DNA from: CAYMND01 sp964465065
Lineage (GTDB): Bacteria > Acidobacteriota > Aminicenantia > UBA2199
Assembly: GCA_964465065.1 (NCBI GenBank)
Contig: CAYXHZ010000061.1
Location: 1-17,395 of the forward strand
DNA: 17,395 bases
Direction: 5' to 3'
The notes beneath the pieces were generated by a model. The model ran no database searches. It was not told the origin of the DNA and was given only the letters and a program-made list of their open reading frames with translations. Shown one piece after another: positions 1-7,815 of the stretch (positions are counted from its first letter, which is position 1; each line of letters begins with the position of its first letter). The position numbers and the translations under genes were made by a program.

Positions 1-1516
1 ACAGATGCGTCAATTCCAGGCCCTGGGCCAGTTCCAGGGTGCCGCTGTAGTTGACCGTGCAGGTCTGGCGGCGCATGTAGGCCTTCCAGGAATCCGAACC
101 GCTTTCGCGACCGCCGCCGGTCTCTTTTTCCCCGCCGAACGCCCCGCCGATCTCGGCACCGTTGGTGCTGGTATTGACGTTGGCGATACCGCAATCGCTG
201 CCCAGGGCGCCCAGGAAGTACTCGCTCTCCATGACGCTGTCGCTGATGATGCTGCTGCTCAGGCCCTGAGGCACGGCGTTGTGGATGGCGACGGCCTGGG
301 GCAGCTGGTCGTAACGCATCAGGTACAGGATGGGGGCGAAGGTCTCTTCCCGGACCATGGGCATGTCGGGGGTCGCTTCCACCAGGCAGGGACTGACGTA
401 ACAGCCGCCGGGCATATCGAGGTTTTCGCCGCCGCAGACGACCTTGCCGCCTTCCGACTTGATCCGTTCGATGGCCTCGAGCATGGTCCTGACCGCGGCG
501 CTGTCGACCAGGGGGCCCATGAAATGGGCGGGGTCGCGCGGATCGCCGATCCGGGTTTCCCGGTAGGCCTGCAGCAGTCTCCGCTTGAATTCCTCGTAGA
601 CCTTCTGTTGCACGATCACCCGGCGGGTCGAGGTGCAGCGCTGTCCGGAAGTGCCCAGGGCACCGAAATAAACGGCCCGCAGGGCGGTTTCGGCATCGCC
701 TTTGTCGCTGACGATGACGGCGTTGTTGCCGCCGAGTTCCAGGATCGATCGGCCGAAACGCTGCTGGACTATCTGGCCGACGTGGCGGCCGCCCGGCACC
801 GATCCGGTGTAGGAGATCAGGGCCAGACGTTCGTCGCCGCTGATCCGGTCGCCGATCTGGCTGCCTTTGCCGATGACCAGGCTGCAGACGGCCGGGTCGT
901 AGCCGTGTTTGCGGAGCACTTTCTCGGCGATCCGCGTGCAGGCGATGGCGCACAGAGGCGTCTTGTAGGACGGTTTCCACAGGACGGTGTCGCCGCAGGT
1001 CAGGGCCAGTGCCGTATTCCAGGCCCAGACGGCCACCGGGAAATTGAAGGCGGTGATCAGGCCGACGGTGCCCAGGGGATGCCATTGCTCGAACATGCGG
1101 TGCATGCGTCGTTCGCTCTGCAGGCCGGGACCGGAGATCTGCCGGCTCAGGCCGACGGCGTAATCGCAGATATCGATCATCTCCTGGACTTCGCCCCGGC
1201 CTTCGGCCAGAGTCTTGCCCATTTCCAGGGTGACCAGGTAAGCCAGGTCTTCCTGCCTGGCCCGGATCTCCTCGCCCAGGCTCTTGACCACTTCGGCCCG
1301 TTTGGGGGCCGGTACCTGCCGCCAGTCGGAAAATGCCCGGTGACATGCGGCGATGATCCCGTCGCACTCGGCGGCCGAGCAGTTGCCGACCGTGGCGATG
1401 CGCGAACCGTCGACAGGCGAGAACACTTCCTGGCGGGACGAACCGTCCAGCCATTGGCCGGCGAAAGCGCCGGGGTTTATTTCCACGATACCCAGATTCG
1501 TCAGCTGTCTGTCCAT
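1..1516 (-). CDS. ALDH7-family aldehyde dehydrogenase (aminoadipate-semialdehyde dehydrogenase type), 3' end cut by window edge
   Basis: The minus strand reads as an NAD(P)-dependent aldehyde dehydrogenase of 505 codons before it leaves the window. Seen: the general-base motif LELGGNN (Glu260), the nucleophile motif SGQRCT (Cys294) 34 residues later, and a C-terminal block with GGEKETGGGRESGSDSWKAY followed by MRRQTCTVNY and LAQGLEL. That C-terminal block is the signature of ALDH7 (antiquitin), whose members oxidise alpha-aminoadipate semialdehyde / piperideine-6-carboxylate in lysine breakdown. ALDH7 proteins end soon after LAQG, so only a few residues should be missing. The start at 1516 is chosen because GGAGGT lies 4 nt upstream and the reading begins MDRQLTNLGI. 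It is divergent from the neighbouring ALDH4-type gene. A lysine role is inferred: no lysine-catabolic partner is visible, and ALDH7 enzymes also accept other aldehydes. Confidence 0.93.
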   Translation of the reverse strand, partial: MDRQLTNLGIVEINPGAFAGQWLDGSSRQEVFSPVDGSRIATVGNCSAAECDGIIAACHRAFSDWRQVPAPKRAEVVKSLGEEIRARQEDLAYLVTLEMGKTLAEGRGEVQEMIDICDYAVGLSRQISGPGLQSERRMHRMFEQWHPLGTVGLITAFNFPVAVWAWNTALALTCGDTVLWKPSYKTPLCAIACTRIAEKVLRKHGYDPAVCSLVIGKGSQIGDRISGDERLALISYTGSVPGGRHVGQIVQQRFGRSILELGGNNAVIVSDKGDAETALRAVYFGALGTSGQRCTSTRRVIVQQKVYEEFKRRLLQAYRETRIGDPRDPAHFMGPLVDSAAVRTMLEAIERIKSEGGKVVCGGENLDMPGGCYVSPCLVEATPDMPMVREETFAPILYLMRYDQLPQAVAIHNAVPQGLSSSIISDSVMESEYFLGALGSDCGIANVNTSTNGAEIGGAFGGEKETGGGRESGSDSWKAYMRRQTCTVNYSGTLELAQGLELTHL

Positions 1517-1542
1517 ATTGACCTCCATCAATTCTGAAACGC

Positions 1543-1571
1543 ATCTTACACAATCCGCGAGTATTTGTTAA
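1543..1571 (-). promoter_or_regulatory. Putative sigma70 promoter of the ALDH7-type gene
   Basis: On the minus strand TTAACA (1571-1566) and TAAGAT (1548-1543) are separated by 17 nt, close to TTGACA-17-TATAAT. Transcription would begin near 1536 and leave a leader of about 20 nt that contains the GGAGGT ribosome site. A perfect TATAAT on the same strand at 1590-1585 lacks a good -35 partner. Based on sequence match only. Confidence 0.42.
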
Positions 1572-1706
1572 ATTCATTCGATTCATTATAACTATTAAAA
1601 TTGTTCATAATACTGATATGCTGTGGGGAAATCTGAGCTTGAAAATGTCGATTTGACCGGTGTTTTGGCGGCTAGGGCCGACGAAGACCGGCGGCTGTCC
1701 GGCGGT

Positions 1707-1735
1707 TTGACTCCCGCTGTGGCTTTTGCTAGTCT
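1707..1735 (+). promoter_or_regulatory. Putative promoter of the P5C dehydrogenase gene (extended -10)
   Basis: TTGACT at 1707-1712 is followed after 17 nt by TAGTCT (1730-1735), which is preceded by TGC so that it forms an extended -10 (TGnTA). A 5-bp hairpin TTCGG-CACT-CCGAA (1736-1749) sits at the predicted transcript start. The leader to the start codon would be about 70 nt. The -10 hexamer matches only 3 of 6 positions, so this call is weak. Confidence 0.3.
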
Positions 1736-1810
1736 TTCGGCACTCCGAAGTCGGAACTACTGTTGCGCCGGCCATCGCGCCGCCCGACCGAGGTCGAGGA
1801 GGAAAGTTCG

Positions 1811-3436
1811 ATGAACAATACTATTTTCAGTTTCGAAGTGCCGCGGAACGAAACCGTGCTGACCTACCGGCCGGGCTCGGCCGAACGGACAGGCATAGAA
1901 CGGACGCTGGCCGATATCCAGGCGGAGCCGGTGGATATACCGATGATCATCGCCGGTCGGGAAGTCCGCAGCGGCGATTGCTACGATGTCCGCGCTCCGC
2001 ATGACCACAGCTGCCTGCTGGCCCGCTGCCACCGGGCGCGCCCCGAACATGTCGAGGCGGCCATCAAGGCCGCTCTGGACGCCCGGCAGGACTGGTTGGA
2101 ACTGTCCTGGGTGGAACGGGCCTCGATCACTCTCAAGGCGGCCGAACTGATCGCCGAACAGTACCGTTTCCGGCTCAACGCCGCCACCATGCTCGGCCAG
2201 AGCAAGAATGTCATGCAGGCCGAAATCGATTCCGCCTGCGAAACTGTCGATTTCCTGCGCTACAACGCCTACTTCGCCTCCCGGATCTACGCCGACCAGC
2301 CCCGCTCCGAGTTCTCGCAGCTCAACCGTATCGAGTACCGGCCGCTGGAAGGGTTCGTATTCTGCATCAGTCCCTTCAACTTCACGGCCATCGCCTCCAA
2401 CCTGAACATGGCCGTGGCCCTGATGGGCAACAGCTGCATCTGGAAACCGGCGTCCAGCTCGGTCCTGTCCAACCACCTGCTCATGAAGGTGTTCATGGAG
2501 GCCGGCCTGCCCGCCGGAGTGATCAACTTTCTGCCCGGTTCCGGAAGCCTGATCGGCGGACAGGTCCTCAACGAACCTCTGCTGGCCGGTGTCCATTTCA
2601 CCGGCTCCAACGCCACTTTCAACGGCATCTGGCGCCGGGTGGTGGACAATATGCCCGCCTACCGTTCCTACCCCAGACTGGTCGGGGAGACGGGCGGCAA
2701 GGACTTCGTCTTCGTCCACGCATCCGCCGACGCCGACGAGGTGGCCACGGCCCTGGTCCGTGGCGCCTTCGAATACCAGGGCCAGAAATGTTCGGCCGCT
2801 TCCCGGGCCTACATCCCGGATTCCCTGTGGCCGGCCATCCGGAAACGGCTGCAGGAGATGTGCGCCGAGATGCGCATGGGATCGGTGCTGGACTTCGGCA
2901 ATTTCGTCAATGCCGTCATCGATGGCGACGCCTACAAGAATATCATGGGCTATATCGAACGCAGCCGGGCCAACCCCGACAACGCCTTCATCTGCGGCGG
3001 AAACGGCGACGACCGCCAGGGCTGGTTCGTCGAGCCGACGGTCATCCAGACTCGTGACCCCCGCAGCCAGACCATGTGCGAAGAAATATTCGGCCCGGTA
3101 CTGACCGTGTACGTCTACCCCGAGAAGGACTACCTGGAGACCCTGCGCCTGTGCGATCAGACTTCGCCTTACGCCCTGACCGGGGCCGTTTTCGCCCGGG
3201 ACCGTTCGGTCATCGTCCAGGCCAGCCGGGAGCTGCGTTATGCGGCCGGAAACTTCTACATCAACGACAAGCCCACCGGGGCCATGGTCGGCCTGCAGCC
3301 CTTCGGCGGCGCCCGCGGTTCGGGCACCAACGACAAGGCCGGCGGCTACCTCAACCTGCTGCGTTGGGTCAGCCCGCGCACCATCAAGGAAACCTTCGTT
3401 CCGGCCCGTCATTTCGCCTACCCGTTCATGGGCTGA
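1811..3436 (+). CDS. pruA: L-glutamate gamma-semialdehyde (1-pyrroline-5-carboxylate) dehydrogenase, ALDH4 type
   Basis: This 541-residue enzyme should oxidise glutamate-gamma-semialdehyde (open-chain P5C) to glutamate with NAD+, the second step of proline breakdown. Seen: CISPFNFTAIASNL near 185-198, WKPASSS (211-217), HFTGSNATF, GETGGKDF with catalytic Glu293, GQKCSAASRAY with nucleophile Cys327, and C-terminal PFGGARGSGTNDKAG. The GQKCSA and GARGSGTNDKAG blocks match stand-alone ALDH4 (mitochondrial-type) enzymes, not the C-terminal half of bifunctional PutA. The start at 1811 has GAGGAGGAA 7 nt upstream; the 16 extra codons of open frame before it have no ribosome site. No proline dehydrogenase is in the window, so that partner must be encoded elsewhere. 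The family call is firm and the substrate is inferred from the family. Confidence 0.94.
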   Translation: MNNTIFSFEVPRNETVLTYRPGSAERTGIERTLADIQAEPVDIPMIIAGREVRSGDCYDVRAPHDHSCLLARCHRARPEHVEAAIKAALDARQDWLELSWVERASITLKAAELIAEQYRFRLNAATMLGQSKNVMQAEIDSACETVDFLRYNAYFASRIYADQPRSEFSQLNRIEYRPLEGFVFCISPFNFTAIASNLNMAVALMGNSCIWKPASSSVLSNHLLMKVFMEAGLPAGVINFLPGSGSLIGGQVLNEPLLAGVHFTGSNATFNGIWRRVVDNMPAYRSYPRLVGETGGKDFVFVHASADADEVATALVRGAFEYQGQKCSAASRAYIPDSLWPAIRKRLQEMCAEMRMGSVLDFGNFVNAVIDGDAYKNIMGYIERSRANPDNAFICGGNGDDRQGWFVEPTVIQTRDPRSQTMCEEIFGPVLTVYVYPEKDYLETLRLCDQTSPYALTGAVFARDRSVIVQASRELRYAAGNFYINDKPTGAMVGLQPFGGARGSGTNDKAGGYLNLLRWVSPRTIKETFVPARHFAYPFMG

Positions 3437-3453
3437 ATCGGCCGTTGTCGGCG

Positions 3454-3488
3454 CGGGGTGTCGGGCCGTCTTGCGGTTTGACACCCCG
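3454..3488 (+). repeat. Perfect 9-bp inverted repeat overlapping the permease -35 box
   Basis: CGGGGTGTC (3454-3462) and GACACCCCG (3480-3488) are exact inverted copies 17 nt apart. The right arm contains most of the TTGACA -35 hexamer (3478-3483). It could be an operator that blocks RNA polymerase, or a long-loop hairpin ending the upstream transcript. No T-run follows it, which argues against an intrinsic terminator. Confidence 0.5.
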
Positions 3489-3507
3489 TTCCGGCTCCAT
3501 GTACAAT
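3478..3507 (+). promoter_or_regulatory. Sigma70-like promoter of the KimA-like permease gene
   Basis: A perfect -35 TTGACA (3478-3483) and TACAAT (3502-3507, 5 of 6 matches) are separated by 18 nt. The transcript would start near 3514, giving a leader of about 40 nt before the ATG at 3554. It lies in the gap between two same-strand genes, so the permease is probably transcribed independently of the dehydrogenase. Confidence 0.62.
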
Positions 3508-3553
3508 GGGGGAGGTCAAAGACCGGCAGCACTCCGATTGCCCAGGAAGAGGA

Positions 3554-5536
3554 ATGAATCAGAACGATTCGGAACAAGAAAGCACCCTGCTCGACAAAGT
3601 GGTGCAGACCGTGGTCGGCGCCCCCAAGAACATCAAGGACCCATCCCTGTTCCACAAGCTGTCCCTGGTGCCTCTGCTGGCCTGGATCGGTCTGGGCGCC
3701 GACGGCCTGTCCTCCTCTTCCTACGGTCCCGAGGAGGCGTTCCGCGCCCTGGGCCGGCACAGCTATCTGGCGGTGTTTCTGGCCCTGGCCACCTCGTTGA
3801 CCGTGCTCATCATCTCCTACGCCTATTCCCGCATCATCGAACGCTTCCCCCACGGCGGCGGCGGTTACATCGTGGCCACCCAGACTCTGGGGCCCAGGAG
3901 CGGGGTCGTCTCCGGCAACGCCCTGCTGGTCGACTACATGCTGACCATCACCGTCTCCATCGCCGCCTGTGGCGACGCCCTGTTCAGCTTCCTGCCCCTG
4001 GGCTGGCACCCGATCAAGATCTATTTCGAACTGTTTCTCATCCTGATGCTGATCGTCCTCAACCTGCGCGGGGTGCGGGAATCGGTGACCTTTCTGGCGC
4101 CTATCTTCATCGTGTTCGTAATCACTCATATTTTCCTGATCGGGTACGGGATTTTTTCGCACCTGCCGCAGATCGGACCGGTGGTCCAGGGCATCCGCAA
4201 CGATTTCAATGCCGGCCTGGTCAGCCTGGGCGGCATGGGCATGCTGGCCTTGTTTTTGCGTGCCTACTCCCTGGGCGGCGGCACCTACACCGGCATCGAG
4301 GCCGTGGCCAACGGCATGCAGATCCTGCGCGAGCCCAAGGTGCAGACCGGCAAACGGACCATGCTGTACATGGCCGTTTCTCTGGCTTTCACCGCCAGCG
4401 GTCTGTTCTTCTGCTACCTGCTGCTGAAGGTCAATCCCGGCCAGGGGAAAACCCTCAATTCCATTCTGGCCAACGCCCTGTACAGCGATTGGAGTTTCGG
4501 TTACAGCCTGGCCCTGGTCACCATCCTGTCCGAGGGAGCCCTGCTCTACGTGGCCGCCCAGGCCGGCTTCATCGACGGACCGCGCATCATGGCCAACATG
4601 GCCATCGATTCCTGGCTGCCGCACCGCTTCGCCTCCCTGTCGGAGCGCCTGACCATGCACAACGGCATCCTGCTCATGGGGGGTGCCTCCATCCTGCTGC
4701 TGTTCTACACCGGCGGCAACGTGTCCAGCCTGGTGGTCATGTACTCCATCAACGTCTTTCTGGATTTTTCCCTGTCCCAGTTGGGCATGAGCGTGCATTA
4801 CATCCGTTGCCGCCGCGAGGAGAGGGACTGGAAACGGCAGCTGCCGGTGCACCTGGTAGCCTTCCTGCTCTGTTTCACCATCCTGGTGGTCACCGTGCGC
4901 GAAAAATTCCTGGAAGGCGGCTGGATAACCCTGCTGATCACCGGGGGACTGATCTCGCTGTGCCTGCTCATCCGCCGCCATTACGCCAACGTGCGCAACG
5001 CCGTGCGTCAGCTGGACGATCTGCTGCTGGACATTCCCACCAGCCGAAAGACCAACTACGACATGCCCGATCCCCAGGAGATGACCGCCATCCTGTTGGT
5101 CAGCGGCTACAACGGTTTCGGGGTGCACACCATGCTGTCGGTGATCCGCAACTTTCCAAACCTGTACAGCAACTTCATCTTCGCCACCGTGGCCGTGGTC
5201 GATTCCGGTTCGTTCAAAGGGGCCAGGGAGCTCAAGAATCTGGAAGCGGCGGCCAGGGGGTCGCTGCAGAAGTACGTCGACCAGGCGCGCCGGCTGGGAT
5301 TCTCCGCCGATTGGCGTTACTCGGTGGGTACCGATCTGGTGGAAACCGCCACGCAGCTGTGTAAGGAGATCAAGTCCGAGTTTTCACGCTCCACCGTTTT
5401 CACCGGTAAGTTGGCCTTCCGGCACGAGAAGTTCTACCACAAGCTGCTGCACAACGAGTCCTCGTTCGCCATCCAGCGCCAGCTGCACTGGGACGAGATC
5501 ACCTCGGTGACCCTGCCCATCCGCCTGAACCTGTAA
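3554..5536 (+). CDS. APC-superfamily permease, KimA/KUP-like (possible K+ importer)
   Basis: A 660-residue integral membrane transporter. About 12 hydrophobic segments lie between residues 35 and 475, and a soluble C-terminal region of about 180 residues should be cytosolic. The first helix has GADGLSSSSYGPEE, in which Asp50 and Tyr57 are seven residues apart. In Bacillus subtilis KimA the K+-binding Asp36 and Tyr43 have the same spacing in a similar DALSS..YG context. The loop after the second helix, ERFPHGGGGYIVA, fits APC/KUP transporters. I infer a proton-coupled K+ importer of the KimA group; an amino-acid permease is the alternative. The start at 3554 has AGGAAGAGG just upstream, whereas an in-frame ATG at 3506 lies inside the -10 box and is rejected. 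It has its own promoter and is followed by 85 nt of spacer before hydB. Confidence 0.85.
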   Translation: MNQNDSEQESTLLDKVVQTVVGAPKNIKDPSLFHKLSLVPLLAWIGLGADGLSSSSYGPEEAFRALGRHSYLAVFLALATSLTVLIISYAYSRIIERFPHGGGGYIVATQTLGPRSGVVSGNALLVDYMLTITVSIAACGDALFSFLPLGWHPIKIYFELFLILMLIVLNLRGVRESVTFLAPIFIVFVITHIFLIGYGIFSHLPQIGPVVQGIRNDFNAGLVSLGGMGMLALFLRAYSLGGGTYTGIEAVANGMQILREPKVQTGKRTMLYMAVSLAFTASGLFFCYLLLKVNPGQGKTLNSILANALYSDWSFGYSLALVTILSEGALLYVAAQAGFIDGPRIMANMAIDSWLPHRFASLSERLTMHNGILLMGGASILLLFYTGGNVSSLVVMYSINVFLDFSLSQLGMSVHYIRCRREERDWKRQLPVHLVAFLLCFTILVVTVREKFLEGGWITLLITGGLISLCLLIRRHYANVRNAVRQLDDLLLDIPTSRKTNYDMPDPQEMTAILLVSGYNGFGVHTMLSVIRNFPNLYSNFIFATVAVVDSGSFKGARELKNLEAAARGSLQKYVDQARRLGFSADWRYSVGTDLVETATQLCKEIKSEFSRSTVFTGKLAFRHEKFYHKLLHNESSFAIQRQLHWDEITSVTLPIRLNL

Positions 5537-5538
5537 TA

Positions 5539-5569
5539 TGGAAATTTCCCGAGATTGAATCTATATAAG
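5539..5569 (+). promoter_or_regulatory. Weak candidate promoter of the hydBAC operon
   Basis: TGGAAA (5539-5544) precedes the AT-rich run TATATAAG: TATATA at 5562-5567 lies after 17 nt, and TATAAG at 5564-5569 after 19 nt. Each hexamer matches consensus at only 4-5 positions, so an activator or another sigma factor may be needed. No convincing sigma54 element was found in this 85-nt gap. Confidence 0.25.
5540..5549 (+). repeat. 10-bp perfect palindrome upstream of hydB
   Basis: GGAAATTTCC begins 3 nt after the permease stop codon. It overlaps a weak -35 candidate (TGGAAA, 5539-5544) for the hydrogenase operon. It could be an operator half or chance. Confidence 0.35.
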
Positions 5570-5573
5570 GATT

Positions 5574-5593
5574 GTAAATTCAAGCGAATTTGC
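5574..5593 (+). promoter_or_regulatory. Imperfect palindrome in the hydB leader, possible operator
   Basis: GTAAATTC-aagc-GAATTTGC is an inverted repeat with 7 of 8 pairs matching. It lies just downstream of the TATATAAG run and 28 nt before the hydB start codon, where a repressor could act. Its arm spacing does not match the 18-bp Rex redox-repressor site, so the regulator is unknown. Confidence 0.3.
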
Positions 5594-5621
5594 GTACCAT
5601 TTCCGCCGTCAGGGAGTCAAC

Positions 5622-7805
5622 ATGAATCCAAGCGTCCAAGAGCAGTTCGAACGCATCCGTCGTCAGCTCCATTCCGAAAACGGCCGGCAGGCAAACGGGA
5701 ATCAGACCGTCATCCAGATCGGCTCGGCCACCTGTGAAAACGCCGCCGGTTCCCGCGAGGTGCTGGCCGAGTTCCGCAAGCACATCGCCGCCTCGGGCCG
5801 CAGCGACATCGTCATCCACGAAGTCGGCTGCACGGGGCGCTGCAGCCGCGAGCCGATCGTCGCCGTCATGCAGCCCGGGCAGCGCCTGATCAAATACCAG
5901 CAGGTCGATCGGGACAAGGTGCACCGCATCTTCACCGAACATGTCCTGGCCGGGCAAACGGTCGAGGAGCTGATGCTCGAGGGGCACAGCGACGTCGTCA
6001 GCCGCTACGAGCTGTTCTTCTGCGGCGGCGAGCGCTGCGGCAGCCGGGACAGACAGGATTTTCTGGCCATCATGCGCGACAGCCTGCAGCGCCGCGGCGT
6101 CGGGGCGGATACCGCCAGCCTGGTCAGCGGCAACTGCTTCGGGCTGTGCAGCCGGCAGCAGGCCGGCCAAGGCGGGCATTTCCTGGTCCGCCCGGGCAAC
6201 ACCGTCTACCGGGTGGGTTCGCCGGCCGATATCGAACGCATCATCGACCAGCACCTGCTCCACGACCAGCCGGTGACGGAGCTGACGGTCCAGGACCTGC
6301 CCATCAGCCAACGCTTTTTCGAATTCTACGGCGACGTATCCTTTTTCAACCGCCAGTCCCGGATCGCCCTGCGCAACAGCGGCATCATCGACCCTACCAG
6401 CCTGGACGAGTACATCGGCGCCGGCGGTTTCGCCTCCTTGGCCCGGGTCCTGAGCGACGCGGACCCGGACGCCGTCATCGCCGAGATCGGCGCCAGCAAA
6501 CTGCGGGGCCGCGGCGGCGGCGGTTATTCGACCGGCCTGAAATGGCAGATGGGCCGGCGTGAGCCCGGTACGGAGAAGTACATCGTCTGCAACGCCGACG
6601 AGGGCGATCCCGGGGCGTTCATGGACCGCAGCATGCTGGAGGGGGATCCGTTTTCGGTCATCGAGGGCATGATCATCGGCGCTTACGCCATCGGCGCCGG
6701 TCGGGGGTTCTTCTACGTACGGGCCGAATACCCCCTGGCCATCGAGCGTATCGAAAACGCCTTGCAGCAATGCCGCAGTCACGGACTGCTGGGCGAGCGC
6801 ATCCTGGGCGGCGATTATTCGTTCGACCTGGAGATCCGCCTGGGCGCCGGGGCCTTCGTCTGCGGCGAGGAGACGGCGCTGATCCATTCCATCGAGGGCG
6901 AACGCGGCCAACCGCGCGTCCGGCCGCCGTATCCGACCCAGCGCGGCCTGTGGGGCTGTCCGACGGTGATCAACAACGTCGAGACCTTCGCCAACATCCC
7001 GGTCATCATGGCCTACGGCGCCAAGTGGTTCGCCCAGATCGGCAGCCAGAGCAGCGGCGGCACCAAGGTGTTCGCCCTGGCCGGCAAGGTGCGCCATACC
7101 GGTCTGGTCGAGGTGCCCATCGGCACGACCCTGCGCGAGGTGGTCATGGACATCGGCGGCGGCTGCCCCGGCGGCAAGGCCTTCAAGGCCGTGCAGACCG
7201 GCGGACCGGCCGGAGGCTGCATTCCGGCGGAAATGGCCGACATTGCGGTCGACTACGACAGCCTGACCGCCATGGGCTCGATCATGGGTTCCGGCGGCAT
7301 GATCGTCATGGACGAGGACGACTGCATGGTGGACATCGCCAAGTTCTTCATGCAGTTTTCGGCCGACGAATCCTGCGGGAAATGCACTCCCTGCCGCGAG
7401 GGCAGCCAGCGTATGCTGGAGATCCTGGAACGCATCACCGCCGGCAAGGGCGGCGAGCAGGACTTGATCCGGCTGGAAAGGCTCGGTCTGTTGATGAAAC
7501 GGGCTTCGCTGTGCGGTCTGGGTCGGGCGGCGGCCAATCCGGTCCTGTCCACCCTGCGCCACTACCGCGCCGAATACGAGGCCCACGTTCACCAGCGGCG
7601 CTGTCCGGCCCGGAAATGTTCCGCCCTGGTGCGCTACAGCGTCAACGCCGAAAAATGCGTCGGCTGCACGGCCTGCGCCCGCAACTGCCCGGTGAGCTGT
7701 ATTACCGGAGCGCCCAGGAAGGTGCACGCCATCGATCAGAACCGCTGCATCAAATGCGGCCGCTGTCATCAGGTGTGCCGCTTCGGCGCCATCGACCGCA
7801 GCTAG
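5622..7805 (+). CDS. hydB: Bifurcating [FeFe] hydrogenase beta subunit (NuoF-like, NADH/FMN) with duplicated N-terminal [2Fe-2S] domain
   Basis: The flavin- and NAD(H)-binding subunit of an M3-type hydrogenase, 727 aa against about 626 in Thermotoga maritima HydB. Domain 1 (about 28-118) is thioredoxin-like with Cys38 and GCTGRC (Cys70, Cys74). Domain 2 (about 128-215) is a second thioredoxin-like domain with the full set C134-x4-C139 and C172-x3-C176. The NuoF core follows: KLRGRGGGGYSTGLKW (293-308) for NADH/FMN, CNADEGDPGAFMDR, and a [4Fe-4S] site SCGKCTPC (585, 588, 591) with Cys631. The C-terminus holds a 2[4Fe-4S] ferredoxin domain (C679/682/685/689 and C709/712/715/719). Domain 1 has three cysteines like the separate HndB protein of Hnd hydrogenases, so this looks like an HndB-HndC fusion (inferred). 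The start at 5622 has AGGGAG upstream. First gene of hydBAC. Confidence 0.95.
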   Translation: MNPSVQEQFERIRRQLHSENGRQANGNQTVIQIGSATCENAAGSREVLAEFRKHIAASGRSDIVIHEVGCTGRCSREPIVAVMQPGQRLIKYQQVDRDKVHRIFTEHVLAGQTVEELMLEGHSDVVSRYELFFCGGERCGSRDRQDFLAIMRDSLQRRGVGADTASLVSGNCFGLCSRQQAGQGGHFLVRPGNTVYRVGSPADIERIIDQHLLHDQPVTELTVQDLPISQRFFEFYGDVSFFNRQSRIALRNSGIIDPTSLDEYIGAGGFASLARVLSDADPDAVIAEIGASKLRGRGGGGYSTGLKWQMGRREPGTEKYIVCNADEGDPGAFMDRSMLEGDPFSVIEGMIIGAYAIGAGRGFFYVRAEYPLAIERIENALQQCRSHGLLGERILGGDYSFDLEIRLGAGAFVCGEETALIHSIEGERGQPRVRPPYPTQRGLWGCPTVINNVETFANIPVIMAYGAKWFAQIGSQSSGGTKVFALAGKVRHTGLVEVPIGTTLREVVMDIGGGCPGGKAFKAVQTGGPAGGCIPAEMADIAVDYDSLTAMGSIMGSGGMIVMDEDDCMVDIAKFFMQFSADESCGKCTPCREGSQRMLEILERITAGKGGEQDLIRLERLGLLMKRASLCGLGRAAANPVLSTLRHYRAEYEAHVHQRRCPARKCSALVRYSVNAEKCVGCTACARNCPVSCITGAPRKVHAIDQNRCIKCGRCHQVCRFGAIDRS

Positions 7806-7815
7806 GAGACCCGTC

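Noticed and set aside
5..1537. Long plus-strand open frame (510 codons)
   Set aside because: It mirrors the ALDH7-type gene on the minus strand. Its translation has no recognisable motifs, whereas the minus strand has the full ALDH signature and a ribosome site.
3454..3488. Intrinsic terminator of the P5C dehydrogenase gene
   Set aside because: The 9-bp arms have a 17-nt loop and no following T-run, and the right arm overlaps a strong -35 box.
1757..5128. Minus-strand open frame of 1123 codons
   Set aside because: It lies opposite the P5C dehydrogenase and permease genes and reads as His/Gln/Asp/Gly-rich antisense of high-GC codons, with no domain.
3076..5364. Plus-strand open frame of 762 codons overlapping the permease
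   Set aside because: Arg/Pro/Gly-rich out-of-frame shadow. The permease frame has membrane helices, a promoter and a ribosome site.
5574..5593. Rex (redox repressor) operator upstream of hydB
   Set aside because: Rex sites are TTGTnAA-n4-TTnACAA, 18 bp. Here the arms and their spacing differ, so I record only an unassigned palindrome.
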